Positions 12,328 through 25,019 of a stretch of DNA of 64,000 bases are shown piece by piece. The notes beneath the pieces are model-generated. The model did not search any database. It was not told the DNA's origin and was given only the letters and a program-made list of their open reading frames with translations. Origin of the DNA: Ampullaceana balthica (Eukaryota; Mollusca; Gastropoda; Lymnaeidae); assembly GCA_944989445.1 (NCBI GenBank), contig CALYLW010000123.1:1924810-1988809 (forward strand). Direction: 5' to 3'. The first letter of the stretch is position 1; every line of letters begins with the position of its first letter. Made by a program: the position numbers and the translations under genes.

Positions 12328-14436
12328 GTTTACTTCTGTCTCTTACTTTGTTTTTTTTTAATTTCTATGTTTTCTCTCATTTTTCTATTTCGTTATTTTA
12401 CATTCTATAACCTTCTCTCTTTTTTTTTGTGTTGCTTTTCTGTCACGTCTCCTTTTTTATCTCCCCTTGTTTTACCCTCCATCTATCTCTTTCGAAAGTT
12501 TATGAAGTTATTTAAACTTTACAGACACAATTGCAACTGTTTAGATGACTCATGTATTCAGCAAATATAAATATATCTATTTATTTGATTTGCCATCCTA
12601 AACAAATGTCTCATTTAAATGAGAATAACGTGTCGCTCAAAAACACTGTAACAAATTTAATCACTAATGCTGTCTTGTGGGGGTAAAAGATTTCAGAAAA
12701 AATAATAAATACGTTACAGATTATAAGCAATACTAATAATTGAACATAAATTGAAATAAAATCATTATAATTTGTTTTAGGACGATTGTAAAAGAAATGT
12801 TCTTCTTATCTCTCTTGAAATGTCTTGAACTAAAATAAACAGGTAATCAATACTCTTTTTTATAAATAAGATAAATTTTCACGCTCTAAAACAAGAAGAC
12901 ATAGTGGTGGAGAAAATAGATATGGGGTGATTCGATCGAATTTAGAATTTTTATTTCAGTGTATCAATTTTTACTCTAAATATACGACAGTTTACATTAT
13001 TATAATTATAGTCGTATTTGATATTAGTTTACTCAAATAAAGTCAATTTGTAAAAATAATTATTTATTGTAATATATTGATAAAGCTTATAATAATCATT
13101 TTGCATTTCACTTCTTGTCTTGCAAACTCCTCTAGCCTTTCACTGCTTTTATATTTTTATATCGCTATATCGCTAACGAATGGAAAATCCATTTGCAATG
13201 TATTTTTTCATATTTGTTTTAACCACACGCTTAACAAACATTAAATAAAAAATATTAAAATATTTTTTTTAAAAATTATTTACATCGCTAAAGTCCTTAA
13301 AGCTCACATCTTGCTGGGCACGTTCAACCGGAATTCATTATTGGAAGCGTAAGATAACGAATTCATGACCTAGTTCCTTCACTGATTTGACTACACTTTC
13401 GGTTTCGACTGGTTACGAGGCTGGGGGATGAGTAGTGATTAAAATGTCAATGATTCTTAAGTTATGCACTTGGAAACTTTACAAGTAAGTGGGAGACATT
13501 AATAAAGCTAAATGGAAATGATTCAGCAAGCAAATTAATGTACATGGACACGTGAAAAATTAACGCAAAATAACAAACGTGTTGTCAACAAGCCTCCTTT
13601 AGCTTTAAAAAAGACATATTAAAAAAAAAGCCAAGATGTAAATAAATATAACTGATTTAAAAATGAAATGTACATATAAAATATTGTTACATAAAGGAGA
13701 ATATATTATTTATATCTGATTTCAGCTGCATATCATGAAATTTTGAATAAATTTGTGATAAATAGTATGCAATTTAGGGAACCATTTAACAAAATACACC
13801 ATTTTAAAATAAAGCCTTTTTTCTAACTGTGATAACGTTTTGAGGACTACTTCAATTCAGCTGGTAAATGACTTCTTGTTGATGTTTTATGATCATTTCA
13901 AAGCGTGAATAATTCAAAGGAAGCGAAATAAGTACTTGAGTTTTACTAATGTGTAGAAAATGTTTAAGCTTTTGTTTTAAGTTCCTTTATAACTTAGTGG
14001 TTCTTCTTTTTAATCCCTGTTTTCTTCCGTGGAATAAAAAAAAATTTGTAACTAAAAGCATCGACATAGTCATTAATACTTATGGAATTTGAAATTTTTG
14101 GACATCAGAACAAAAAGTTGTGCATTGTTACATAAAACAGATAAATGTCTCTTTTACAAAGATAAGGAAAAGGTGTATTTCTATTTAAGGATAAAAAAGA
14201 AATATTTCATTCATATGCTTGATTTGGCAGTAATAAACAAAGTTTTACAGCAAATGCTGAAACACACATATGCTATAAAATATATTTTTACATTGTTCAC
14301 TCTTTACGTAGTAAAAAGAAAAAAAATGAATGCCTTATGTTGAGATATGTTATTTACCATTAAATCATTTTAGAATTTTATTTAATCACTTATTTCTATT
14401 AACTTTTACTAATTTGGTTTTTTGACTACATTTCAG

Positions 14437-14522
14437 AAACATCATTATGGTTTACTTTTTGTCAACTTTACAGAGTTTGATTATTATCATATGTTCAGCT
14501 GATATAGGCCTACCTACACAAA
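14437..14522 (+). CDS. Copy 2 exon 1: signal peptide
   Basis: The ATG is at 14447 and encodes 25 residues (MVYFLSTLQS then a hydrophobic IIIIC core), phase 1 at GTAAGC. The acceptor tttcag ends at 14436, as in copy 3. The exon is intact. Confidence 0.75.
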
Positions 14523-15008
14523 GTAAGCGTTTAATTATACTTAATTCAGATTACATAAATTGCATCTATATCATTATTTAAATACAATTTTAAAAACACT
14601 TTTTAAGTATTCAAGTTTGCTTAGAAAATTAAACATAAACAAAAATAATATTAAATAATTTTGACATCCATCTTAACTAAAATTTATGTCATCTTGTTTT
14701 AAACAGATTTAGCAGAATGATTTTTATAAAACATAAACAACGGAACCTTTTAATTACAAAGGTTCTGATTGTGATAAAAACAAAGCATCAAATGAAATTT
14801 AACAATTTACAATGACTAATGATGTTAAGAATCATTAGAATCATAATGTATGCGATGTAATTTGTAGAAATATGAGGTTTATATCTAAAATATAGTTAAA
14901 TAAGGGCATGTAAGTTTGTTTTGTATGCATTTTGAAGCCATTCATCAATGATAAATAAATAAATCAATTCTTAAACATTAAAAACAAAAACAATTTTTTT
15001 TTAAAATC

Positions 15009-15453
15009 TAACGTAAATACTCGTTCGCAAGCCGACCTTTTTTGGCTAACATCTAGGGGAAAGAGTGTGTGTGGGCGGGGGGTCGGCTTATGAGCGGGTC
15101 ATAGGTGATTTCTGCATGGATATTGAATATTGGTGTTGTTATTGTAGATTATCAATGTCCTTTTCTACATTCTACAAGATTCGACTGCTCTATCAGAAGC
15201 TATAATATATTATTTAAACAAAGAGCAGAAAGACAAAGATAGGCAGTACAAAGTAAACAATCATAATGACCGATTTAGTTTGTAGTTTTAAAATAATGTG
15301 TACCATTTTTTTAAAGCTGTTCTATTATTTTTGGTGGGTCGGCTTGCGACCGGGTTATACACTTTTAATACTTTCCCCTTCCAAAAGTGAGTGTGTGTGT
15401 GGGGGGGGGGTCGGCTTATGAACGAACGGGCTATAGAACGAGTATATACGGTA
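15009..15453. mobile_element. Non-autonomous TIR element in intron 1 of copy 2
   Basis: The left end taacgtaaatactcgttcg is matched inversely by the right end cgagtatatacggta, with AAGCCGAC subterminal motifs facing each other. G-rich tracts (gtgtgtgggcggggggtcgg type) occur near each end. It is non-coding. Confidence 0.6.
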
Positions 15454-15910
15454 TTTTTAAAATTATTCAATATATATATAGAGCATGCACTGTTAAAGTT
15501 TTAATACAATTTTAAAAAAAAATTAAAGACAATCTTAGCATGTTTTCTTTAATGTATGTGTTTACAATTGTTATAATCACATATTTAAAGTGTTATTTTT
15601 AAAAAAAAATATAATTGATAGTTAGATAGTTAGATGTATATGTTAATTCGTTGTATATGTGTTAACAATTTTTAATTCATTTATTGAAAATAAACACACA
15701 TATTTTAAATTAAATATTATTTAAAATGTTTTTCAAAAATATTGTTTAAAAAACACCAAGGCAAACTCATTTTGTTCGTTTTGTCTTTTTCATCGACTAA
15801 TCGATTGGTTTATGCAATATGAAATATGAAAGCAGAACTTTCATTACCATCATTCAATTTAGATTTTATTACATAAACTGCCAAATATAAGTGCCAAATT
15901 TTTTTTTCAG

Positions 15911-16243
15911 AATTATTACAGATCGACAAGTTTGAGTTAGAAGTCTTGAATAAAAGCAGCTCTGTTTTGATTGAAACGTTCAATCTATTTAAAGTGAATG
16001 TACTCACTTTAGAACCTAACACAAAATTTCATTTTAAATGTTCAGCAAGTGGAGTACCTATACCATATGTAGCAGTAAAGTCTAAAGACAATTTTACAAG
16101 AAATGACACAAATCATAATTTCACCTCAACATCAGTAGAATACACAATTGAAACAGTTTATTGTAGCCATTCATCATATTATACATGTCAAGCAGGAAAT
16201 ATGGAAGGATTAAAGCAAATTACTGCAAGTATTATCATAAAAT
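15911..16243 (+). CDS. Copy 2 exon 2: first Ig-like domain
   Basis: This open phase 1-1 exon (acceptor ttttttcag, donor gttagt) carries FKC and YYTCQA as the Ig cysteine positions. It is two codons longer than the copy 3 exon, with a PIP insertion in the C region. There is no inactivating change. Confidence 0.82.
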
Positions 16244-16611
16244 GTTAGTATACTAATTACTTCTTATAATTAATCCCTTTTAATGTGTACTTTTATAAAT
16301 CCGTTGGACTGATCAAACATTTCGTTTCATAAAAATGAAAAAGTTAACGTTGTTTAGAATTATTTATCTTTATGTGAATTTTAAAGACAATGCATTCGTT
16401 TAGAAAAAAGAAGAAATTATTATATGACCACTCAATATTTATTCTTTTCTAAACCAAAACCTACAAAAAATTTATATTTTTACAGTGAAGTGAAAAAAAA
16501 ATAAAAATCACTTATCAAGCTTAATTATGCAAAAGAAACTAAAGACAATTACAAAAGCTTTCTTCAATATATTATAAGATATACTTAACTGTAGTTAATT
16601 TCTATCTGTAG

Positions 16612-16934
16612 GTTCAGTGTCTGAGCAAAGTTTACATCAAATAAAAAAAATCATTACGTTACCGTAAATAATCTCCAAGAAGATCTTATGTTGACATGTG
16701 AAAACAATGATCTACCCAATTCCTTAACTTTATTTAACCAAGAAAATAGAAGCCATCGCCTTAACTACATTGAAAACACTAACAGAGTTACCTACACAAT
16801 GTCTAGTGTTAAATGTGAGGACATGGGAACTTACATTTGTGTTGTGAACAATTCAAAACCTCAACAACCTGGACGTGACGCTCAAGATCTTTACAACGTC
16901 ACGGAAGTACCACTTGATATCTCTGTTAATAATT
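16612..16934 (+). pseudogene. Copy 2 exon 3: second Ig-like domain, frameshifted
   Basis: The exon aligns codon by codon with 39344-39667 except for one missing base (copy 3 TCTGCGGCA versus copy 2 TCTGAGCA near 16621-16627). In the normal frame this reaches TAA after about 18 codons. After the shift the frame is open to the donor at 16935, with MLTCEN and DMGTYICV intact. An AG at 16624-16625 lies exactly where a downstream acceptor would keep the reading frame, at the cost of about five residues. Confidence 0.78.
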
Positions 16935-17239
16935 GTTAGTATTATACAACTGATTAAGCATACTGTCTTTGTTAATTTTTAAATGATCTGAATCTGTAAT
17001 AATTTTCACCTCATCAATAAAAGTTGCGATTTAAAGCTAAGTTACAATGATAAAACTTAATAGATTTCAAACAAAGTTAAAGTATTCTGTTATGAATTTA
17101 CGTTAAAGTTTTTTTTTACATACAAAAATTAAGAAGAAACGTTATTTAATTATTTATATATTGTCTGTACTTTTTTTCTGCTGTTAAAGTATTTGGGGGA
17201 AGTTACGAGAAGTAGCTATGTGAAATTTGAAAAAACGCA

Positions 17240-17420
17240 AGCACACACACACACACACACACACACGCACGCACGCACGCAAGCACGCACGCACGCACGC
17301 AAGCACGCACGCACGCACGCACGCTCGCACGCACGCTCGCACGCACGCACGCACGCACGCACGCACGAAACGCACGCACGCACGCACGCACGTACGCTCG
17401 CACGCACGCACGCACACACA
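17240..17420. repeat. CA and CGCA microsatellite
   Basis: (CA)n passes into (CGCA)n with interspersed CTCG units. It generates long spurious frames on both strands. It lies in the intron between Ig2 and the third domain of copy 2. Confidence 0.95.
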
Positions 17421-17848
17421 GACAAAAGATAGTTTTTCAAATTTTGTATGTGCCCATATTGACATTATTTCGACTAAACAGTATATATATTTCTATTATT
17501 AGGTATCAAAAGAGGATTTAATTCTATAATAATGAAATCGGTAAAATATCGACATTAGAAGCAACAAATGATTGATTTGTTTAACGAAGTTATGCTTGCA
17601 AAATAAGGGGAGATGGGTTGATATTCCTTTTTAAGAAAATTTTAATTTTCAATATATTTAAATGTTTTATTATTTAAAAAATAGATCTATTCCTTAACAG
17701 ACCATAGATATACTTATTTGAATAAGTATTTTTAAAAAAATTGTTTACTACAGTCAAATATTATCGTCGCACTGTTTAATTTTAATACAATTAATGGAAT
17801 CTCGTTATGAATTTAAGACAAAGAAAAATAAAAATTACTTTCCTACAG

Positions 17849-18181
17849 GTCCGCCACGATTCTGTCATAAGACTATAGAAAATAGCAAAGAAAAATTGGA
17901 ATATAAAATGTACATGACTATAACCATTTGCGTAGAAGTTTCCATTGGTACACGAGTCTTTGGAGTGTCTTACAATGGGAAATGGGTGACTAATGGAACA
18001 TGTAAGGAAGAACTATGTTTGGATTGTAAAAAACATGATGGATCTTCGTTTAAACATGACTTGAACGTAACATTTTCAAACGTAGACACAAGAAAGCTCA
18101 ATATTATTACGATCTACATTGGATCAGGATACGACTATAAAAATAACTACATGCGCTACACAATACGCCTCAAACATGATG
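17849..18181 (+). CDS. Copy 2 exon 4: third, cysteine-rich domain
   Basis: This 333-bp phase 1-1 exon (acceptor tacag, donor gtgagt) is the same length as in copy 3 and has the same cysteines except one: the ITC of copy 3 is VTF here. Loss of one Cys would unpair a disulfide if those residues are bonded. The frame is otherwise open. Confidence 0.78.
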
Positions 18182-19126
18182 GTGAGTATGCCTCTAATAA
18201 TTTATTGATCTTGATGGAAAATATGTTACACATTTATATTCATAAGTTACTGATATTTATGCTATATAAAAATGTACCTATATAAATGAATATATATGCC
18301 ATATTTCTCTGCCCATTTGAGCTGTCGCTGACATACAATTGTGTTATCGATGAAATGATGTAATTTTCACAGATAAGTTACATGTTTAAGTTACATGTTT
18401 TTTGTAATAAATATGTTCATTTGTCTGACATGAGAGATTCCACCAGCATAATGTTAAAATATTTAGCTCATTGCATGACTCAAAAAATATATATTAATAT
18501 TTACTTCGTAAAGTTATATAAAAAGGAATGTTCTTAAATAATTTCTGTTTTACGAATATTCTTAAGTTTCGTTTTTTTTTCTGCTAAATTTTATGTTTCA
18601 GAACCCACGCTTTGCTTTTAAAAGTATGTTATTTTAGTAATATAATTGAAAAAAAACAACTGATTAATAAAGTTTTTAGAAGTTGTAATAATTTTTTTAA
18701 AAATATTTTAATCTTTTATATCTCTTGGTCATCATAATATCATTAGAGGTTCGATTGCTTGCTATTTAATGCAGATTTCTGAATTGGTTAAAAGTAAATA
18801 ATTTATAAACTATTTTAATATTTTGATGTTCTACTTAACATTCTAAAATAAATTAATTTATAAGTACAAATAACAGATGCGCTAACCAATGAATGCATTA
18901 AGTCGATAAAATTGATAACAATTTTAAAGAGCCATAAATGTATGCTGTATTTTAAACGAACTTACGGTGTTACATCTGGCTTTAAAAAAGTAAATATATT
19001 TTTGCTTTGTATGGTTTCGGCTCTTTTTGTTGAAGGTTTTAACAATTTGGTTAGCTTTAATTATAAATAAAACTAAGAACAAAAATTTTATGTTGATTTA
19101 ACATTAATTATTATCAAAAGTAATTG

Positions 19127-19201
19127 AGCCTACAAGTCAATTGCATCTTTCAAAATCAACATTGACTCTTTTCCGGGCAACGAGAACTCCTCATATTTAT
19201 G
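19127..19201 (+). pseudogene. Copy 2 exon 5 homologue: stem
   Basis: The 75-bp segment aligns with the copy 3 stem and ends at a gtatgt donor. The acceptor has lost one AG (attgagcc instead of attagagcc), so the remaining AG would shift the frame by two bases. Copy 1 has the identical change, so it predates the split of copies 1 and 2 or was the ancestral state. Confidence 0.6.
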
Positions 19202-20516
19202 GTATGTATAATAAAGTTAACTTTGTCAAACGCCTCCAATTGATATGTAGGTTTACATAATGCTTTCAGTAAACAAAACCAAATAAAGCAATAAAGCTCT
19301 TAATGGAAACGTAAGTTCTAATGTGTAAATAAACACACACACAAAACAACCCGGTAAAAACCAAGTTTTTGACTATAAATCCTTTATATACGAGACATAA
19401 CTAACATAATTTTCATTATAATAGGCATCGCACGACAATCCAAAAATCCAAAATTTTATTTATGTCTCAAATATATAAAGGATTTATAGTAAAAAAACAA
19501 ACTTCTACAGTGTCCGTCCAAATTCCAGCTCGATTTGATCACGGGAAAAGGTTATAAAAACATGTTTAACACTGTGCACACCGCGAGACAGATTAGCAAT
19601 TAATAACATTGACATTTACAGATCGGGAATATATATATTTTAAAAAGTATCGTCAATATAATACGCACCGAACCACGCGACAGGAAAGTATTAAAAAGGT
19701 TGTTCAATATAATACGCAAGCGACACTCTAGCACAGTGGTCCTTAACCTGGGATCCGAGGACCACTAGTGGTCCGCGGATATGTGCCTGGTGGTCCGCGA
19801 GCAAAGGAACATAAAATTATTTACATTTGGTTTTTTTACTGTGGTATATTTCTCTAGCGATTGTACGTCTTTCCATACACAAGATGGAAAAGCTTTTCAC
19901 CAATTTTGGCGGCACCACGTCCAAAGAATATCAATGACACATAGCGCAGAGCGGACTACCACCTACAATCAATCTTTGCGCTCTGTGTCGGCGCTCTTAT
20001 GTCGGCGTTCTTGTCACGGCGCTTTTGTGTAGGCGCGCTTTTGTTGTGCGCGATTTTGATTGGTCAACCATTTTGATAAGGTTATCTACTTTACTACTTT
20101 TTTTCCCCACTTTTTTCCTATTTCGTTTTTTGTTCCTAAATTTCATTGATATCTCATCAACGACGGGATTCGAAAGTGTCTTCTGGTGACGTTATCGCTA
20201 TTATTCCAAGAGTGTTACTCGTGTGAAAAACAGCTATAAAGTAAGTTTAAATTATTTAATTCATTTTTATGCTTTAAATCTTAAATAAATGCTTAGACTT
20301 ATAGCGTCAATGAAATTTAAATGTTAAGAAAACAATTTTTAAAAAACACCATGAATGACTTCCAATAAACATCTTTTTGCGATTATACTGATACGGCTAA
20401 TAGATCGTTTTTATGAAGATTTAATATGTTATAAAAGTGAAATAATATATTTTCACATTTAATTTTTGAACTTTATGATGTTTTATGTTCCTGTTTACAG
20501 ATTGGTCACTTGAACG

Positions 20517-22146
20517 ATGATATTAAACCCACTAATTACAAAAATGAGTTCGAAACAAGAATCGTTAAAAAATTTTCGTGGTAAAAGAAAAATGCCCAGT
20601 GAAGAGAGTGAAGAAGAGCCTTTTACATCTAAAAAGCATACAACTCGTAACAGACAATCTGCACAGATGGAGCTGCTGCCATGACCGGACGACTGTCTGG
20701 TTTTACAGCTCGGATTAAGGAGGTTGCACCTGACTGTGAATCTGCGCATTGTATAATTCACAGGGAAATGTTGGCAAGCCGAAAAATGTCACCAGAATTT
20801 ATAGTGTATTGATTGGTGTCATTAAAGTTATTAACCACATCAAGGCACACGCCCTTAACTCACGTCTGTTTGAGCAGCTTTGTGAGGAGATGGACGCAGA
20901 GCACAGATGCTTCCTTTTTTACACAGAAATAAGATGGTTGTCCAGAGGAAAATCGCTAAACAGAGTATTTGAATTACGAGAGCCATTGCAAAGATTTCTC
21001 TCAGAAATGAAGTCACTGCTTGCAGCATATTTCAGTGACAAGGTATGGGTCGCAAAACTTGCTTACCTGTGTGACATATTCAGCCAGCTCAATGAACTCA
21101 ATCTGTCTCTTCAGGCGAAAATTACAACTATTTTCAAATTGGCGGACAAAGTAGCTGCATTTAAAGCCAAACTGGAGTTTTGGGAACGGCGAGCGAACAA
21201 AGGCATTTTGGATATGTTTAAAAAATTAGAGGAGATTGTAGGCGAGACTGAGCCTGAACACTTTTTGTCACAGATGGTGCACAGTCATCCGTCTTTGCTT
21301 TTAAAAGAGTTTGAGCGCTACTTCCCAACCACAAAAGACCCACGAACTGGTAGGGATTGGATTCATGACCAATCGTCAGCAAATCAGGCGAATCTAGCAT
21401 GACTGTGCAAGAAGAACTGTACCAGCTCGAGATTGCAAATGACGGAGGCCTTAAAACTATGTTCGTGAAACAACTCTTCCAGTCTCCTGGATTAATGTCA
21501 TGTCGGAATATCCTGAGATTTCCACCAAAGCAATTAAATCCATTTTACACGCTCTTATTTAAGTCACAATGTTTGTATGTTGTATCCATCCATCCCTCCT
21601 TGAAATCTTGTAACGTAAAATTAAACCAATTTTGATGGTCCTAGAGATCTCAAAATGTTACCACAGATAGATCTTGGATGACAATGCATTGTATCGAAAT
21701 TTCAGATCGATCGAATGTACCGTAATTAAATTAATCAATTTTTAGTTTATCTCTATTTATCACTATTTAGAATGTATAGTCGTCTGCTAGAGTTGACCTC
21801 CACGGCTCACTGGTTTCACTCTAGCCCTCAATTACCAAATTCACGTGTTTACATCAAGGCCAGGGGAGATCAGCGCGTTTCAGTCTGTAAATGTTTGTAA
21901 ATAAAAGCGTGTCCTTTTTAAAAAAAAGATTTTTTTACATGTTATTACTTATTGCCATTTCAGACATCCTATCTGTGTGAAGCGGGGTTTTCTGCAGTGA
22001 CAGCAACGAAGACAAAGCAACGGAATAAAATGGACATAAGCAGCACACTTCGGGTGTCATTGTCTCCCATTACCCCAAGATGGAACCATCTCGTTGCAGA
22101 GAAACAAGTTAATGGTTCTCAATTATTTAACATTCTAGTAAATTAA
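20517..22146 (+). pseudogene. Degraded hAT transposase (ZBED5/FAM200-like)
   Basis: An acceptor precedes ATG 20517; 55 codons then run to a stop. A second frame continues with AMTGRLSGF and HREMLASRKM, and a third (20749-21402) with TEIRWLSRGKSLNRVFELRE and KLAYLCDIFSQLNELN, all typical of ZBED5-type hAT transposases. The C-terminal dimerisation region resumes at 21950 (SYLCEAGFSA) after a 394-bp insertion. Missing N-terminal BED finger, frameshifts and insertion make it non-functional. No relation to the receptor genes. Confidence 0.85.
21558..21951 (+). repeat. 394-bp non-coding repeat nested in the hAT transposase
   Basis: It interrupts the codons for LHAL and LPFQTSYL of the transposase and is flanked by CTTA on both sides (21554-21557, 21948-21951). 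It starts TTTAAGTCACAATG. Two further copies lie head to tail at 55061-55834. It contains no open frame of note. Confidence 0.82.
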
Positions 22147-22535
22147 AATATTAAATAACTAGCGTATCACCCGTAAAAAATGACGGAAGTTTTCAAAATA
22201 AATACACATCAGATTAAAAAATAACGTAATACAGAACTTTCATTTATTTAATTTATTTTTATTTGATTCATTTTTTATCATTATTGAACAATTTTATGCG
22301 GAACGTTCGAAAAGAGTTATATTTGGTGCAGTAATTTTTGGTGCGCACTATTGAACAAATCAGCATTACATACAAGAAGCATTACATCCATTACGGGAAT
22401 TATGCATGTTGATGAATGATGACGATGTTTAATTCACTTTTTGTGTAAATGTATTTAATTTGAAGGCATGTTTAAGTACAATTAAATTAAAACTATAAAA
22501 TCAAAACAACCTTAAATTGACGCAGTCGCAAACCC

Positions 22536-22593
22536 TACCCCCTCCCACATCTCCCACCAACACATACCCCCTCCCACATCTCCCACCAACACA
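22536..22593 (+). repeat. 29-bp C-rich tandem duplication
   Basis: Two identical units starting TACCCCCTCCCACATCTCCC sit near the 3' end of the hAT element. This is a small local slippage or duplication event. Confidence 0.8.
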
Positions 22594-24257
22594 TACCCCC
22601 CAAGTTAGTTGGCCACGGTAAAATTATCAAATTTTAAGTGGTCCGCGGCGTTAAAAAGGTTGGGGACCATTGCTCTAGCACACAAATTAACATGCTACAT
22701 AAAGATAAATAGAGATAATCTAAAAATTAATTAATTTGATTACAGTATATTTGATAAATCTGAAATTTCAATACATCTATTTTATCATCGACACGAGTCT
22801 GCCTGCAAAACTGCCACTCGCTAGCTCACGAGGAAGTGGGTTAAAAATTGATCCAAAGTTGTTTCGGCATTCAAGCAAGCAAGGCATCAAGCAGACGCCA
22901 CGAGTTAATAGGACTTATCATAATATGCAGAAATATGTAAATAAAACTATACGGGGCTTTTTATGGACGAATTTCATAAAAATTTAATGAAAGATACGAC
23001 TCAAAATGTAAATGTAGGTATATTGAGAAGGAAGTATCTTATCAGCTATTTGTTATTTCTTCGTTAACTTAAGACAGCTTATTTGACTTGAAAAAGTAAA
23101 AACTGTTTCGCAAGTTTACTATGCTATCAATTTGGAGAACATAGTGATTCGATTTTAATTATGCTGTAAAAACATTGTTTCGCTAAAATATAATCTAAAA
23201 ATAGAACATTGAGCTATGAAGTTGTCCTGTTTTAGAAATGACAACCCCTATATAAATGATTTTAAAATATGTGTTTGTAAGATCATTGAACGTATTTGCA
23301 AGATTTGAACTGATGATAAATGGAGATTAAACCTTTGTTTCTTACATCTCTTTTATCTCTCCATAATTGCAACACATTTTAAAAGATTTATTTTGTTTGT
23401 TGGTCAATTTTTATAAAACTATTCCTATTACAGAATAATTAGTTTCAATCAAGATGAAACAACCTCTATCTTGAATACTACTGATTATTGTTTATAAAAT
23501 GTTTGTAATATGGGTGGGTACACGTTGATTTCAGAAGAGAAGAAATTTAAATTTAAAATATTGATTGAACCTATTGGAAAATTAAAACAATTTTTTTCGT
23601 CATTTGCTATTACATAAATGTTTCATTGCCTCGAATATTTTTTTTTAAAACGGCACAATTCAAAAGCAAATCTAAAATTTAACTTTTATAATTTAATGTT
23701 CAATTTCTTTAGAAGATTTTGTGTATTGAAATTAATGTTGTTAAACGATAATCGGAAATCCGATTATACGTTTTGAAAGTGATAATCGGTTTTAAATTTC
23801 TCAAACCGACAATCGATTTAAATACTTTCGGATTAAAAAAAAAGCCGGATTCCGGATTCGCCGGAACCGGAGCTATTATATTAATAAATATTTTATCTCA
23901 AAACTGGTCAGCCGGATTTGGCAGTATATATGAAGTAAATTTCTGCCGGAGCCGGATTTCTAAAAATAGCCGTATTTGCCGGAGCCGAAATCCGGTACAT
24001 CCCTAATTTCTATGAAGTCAGCGGTAAAACGATAATCAGTTTAAAATCGGATTTACATAACCGATACGCGTTTGACAAAAAAAAAGAGAAGAATTAATGA
24101 CGCTAATTGAAATAAAAGAACAAAATTAATTTTAAGGATACTAAAATAATAAAATAATAAAATTAACAAAAAAAATTAAAAAAAATTTATTTTTCAACTA
24201 TATATAATACTCTCTATACATTTCATATTTATAATATCTGTCACATATAATTTTGAC

Positions 24258-24363
24258 GTGACACATGATACATTGATTACCTGGATTAGAGCTCTTATGT
24301 GGCTTTGCGTACTTTTATTTGGTTCCACACTGTGCCTCTCTATTGTTGTTTATTTCTATAAAA
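24258..24363 (+). pseudogene. Copy 2 exon 6 homologue: transmembrane segment without acceptor
   Basis: It encodes TWIRALMWLCVLLF then GSTLCLSIVVYFYK, homologous to the copy 3 membrane exon, and ends in phase 1 at a GTAAGT donor. The 5' boundary is unclear: where copy 3 has acag|AT this copy has acat, and no AG occurs between about 24137 and 24288. The AG at 24288-24289 would be out of frame. The helix and donor are intact. Confidence 0.65.
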
Positions 24364-25019
24364 GTAAGTATGACTTCGTTTACTGTATTCTTTTCTCATT
24401 AAGTCATAGTTTAAAAAAAAATTATATTATTTTACTATTTAAATATGAAATAATAGAATGTTTAAGAATTTGAATTATTTTTAAAAAAATTTTGCACGAA
24501 TATTTTATCAATATTTTTTTTTCTTTTATACAAAAGTCTTCTCTTTTGATCTATGAGCAAAATGCTACACTGTATATTTGTATGTTAATTTTCTGATTTT
24601 TAAAAAATCTATTCATTCGTTCTACACCTTAAACCATTTCAAATGATCTATGATGTTCACTGCTACGTACGTAACGTAATTTGAAAGAAGCATAATACAT
24701 TTGATGAAAATAATTTTGATTTCGTTTAAAATTTGAAATTTTACAAACAAAATTCTTGTAAATTCGTTTCCTATAAATCAAAATTTGATTAACTTTGCAT
24801 TTTTATAGAATTTAGTCAAGACTTTTGTTCATTTTTTATGTACAATTTAATAAAACAAATCTTCTCTTTTTTAATCGCTATTTAATTCATATAATATTTT
24901 ACTATGTGATGCTTAAATAGAATATTCAATGTTATTATGATTAAAAATAAATAAAAATATAAAAACAGAAAAAAATAGAATTAACAATGACTTTATCTTT
25001 AATGTCTCACACGATCTAG

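Larger units (their letters stand above)
6880..14436. repeat. Upstream segment of copy 2, duplicated at 27,400-34,676
   Basis: Matching blocks include agccatagttttggcgttga (7,251 and 27,740), aactcctcctgaaccatacc (8,830 and 31,582), the T/C-rich tract (11,280 and 30,850), and the caagcctcctttagctt block (13,590 and 33,855). I see no gene in it. Insertions differ between the two copies. Confidence 0.75.
19734..22672 (+). mobile_element. hAT transposon with ZBED-like transposase relic
   Basis: The terminal inverted repeats begin CAGTGGTCC and end GGGACCATTG. The element is flanked by a perfect 8-bp target duplication, CTCTAGCA, at 19726-19733 and 22673-22680, which is diagnostic of hAT. Near-palindromic GGTCCGCGG subterminal motifs occur at both ends. 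The internal relic is described separately. It lies inside another repeat whose other copy (30,895-31,518) shows the uninterrupted target TGCTAGAG at 31139-31146. Confidence 0.9.
19346..22917 (-). repeat. Interspersed repeat R1, copy A (split by hAT)
   Basis: Excluding the hAT element, this is a reverse-orientation copy of 30,895-31,518. Shared stretches include the cgtggcgtctgcttgatg end, the agctgaaatttagcaggcag motif, and the tataaatcctttatatacg motif. It is non-coding. Confidence 0.7.

Noticed and set aside
17184..17502. Overlapping long frames on both strands rich in His/Arg/Thr or Cys/Val/Arg
   Set aside because: They are translations of the CA/CGCA microsatellite and have no gene-like context.
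20495..20761. Minus-strand 88-codon frame
   Set aside because: It is the shadow of the hAT transposase relic on the + strand.
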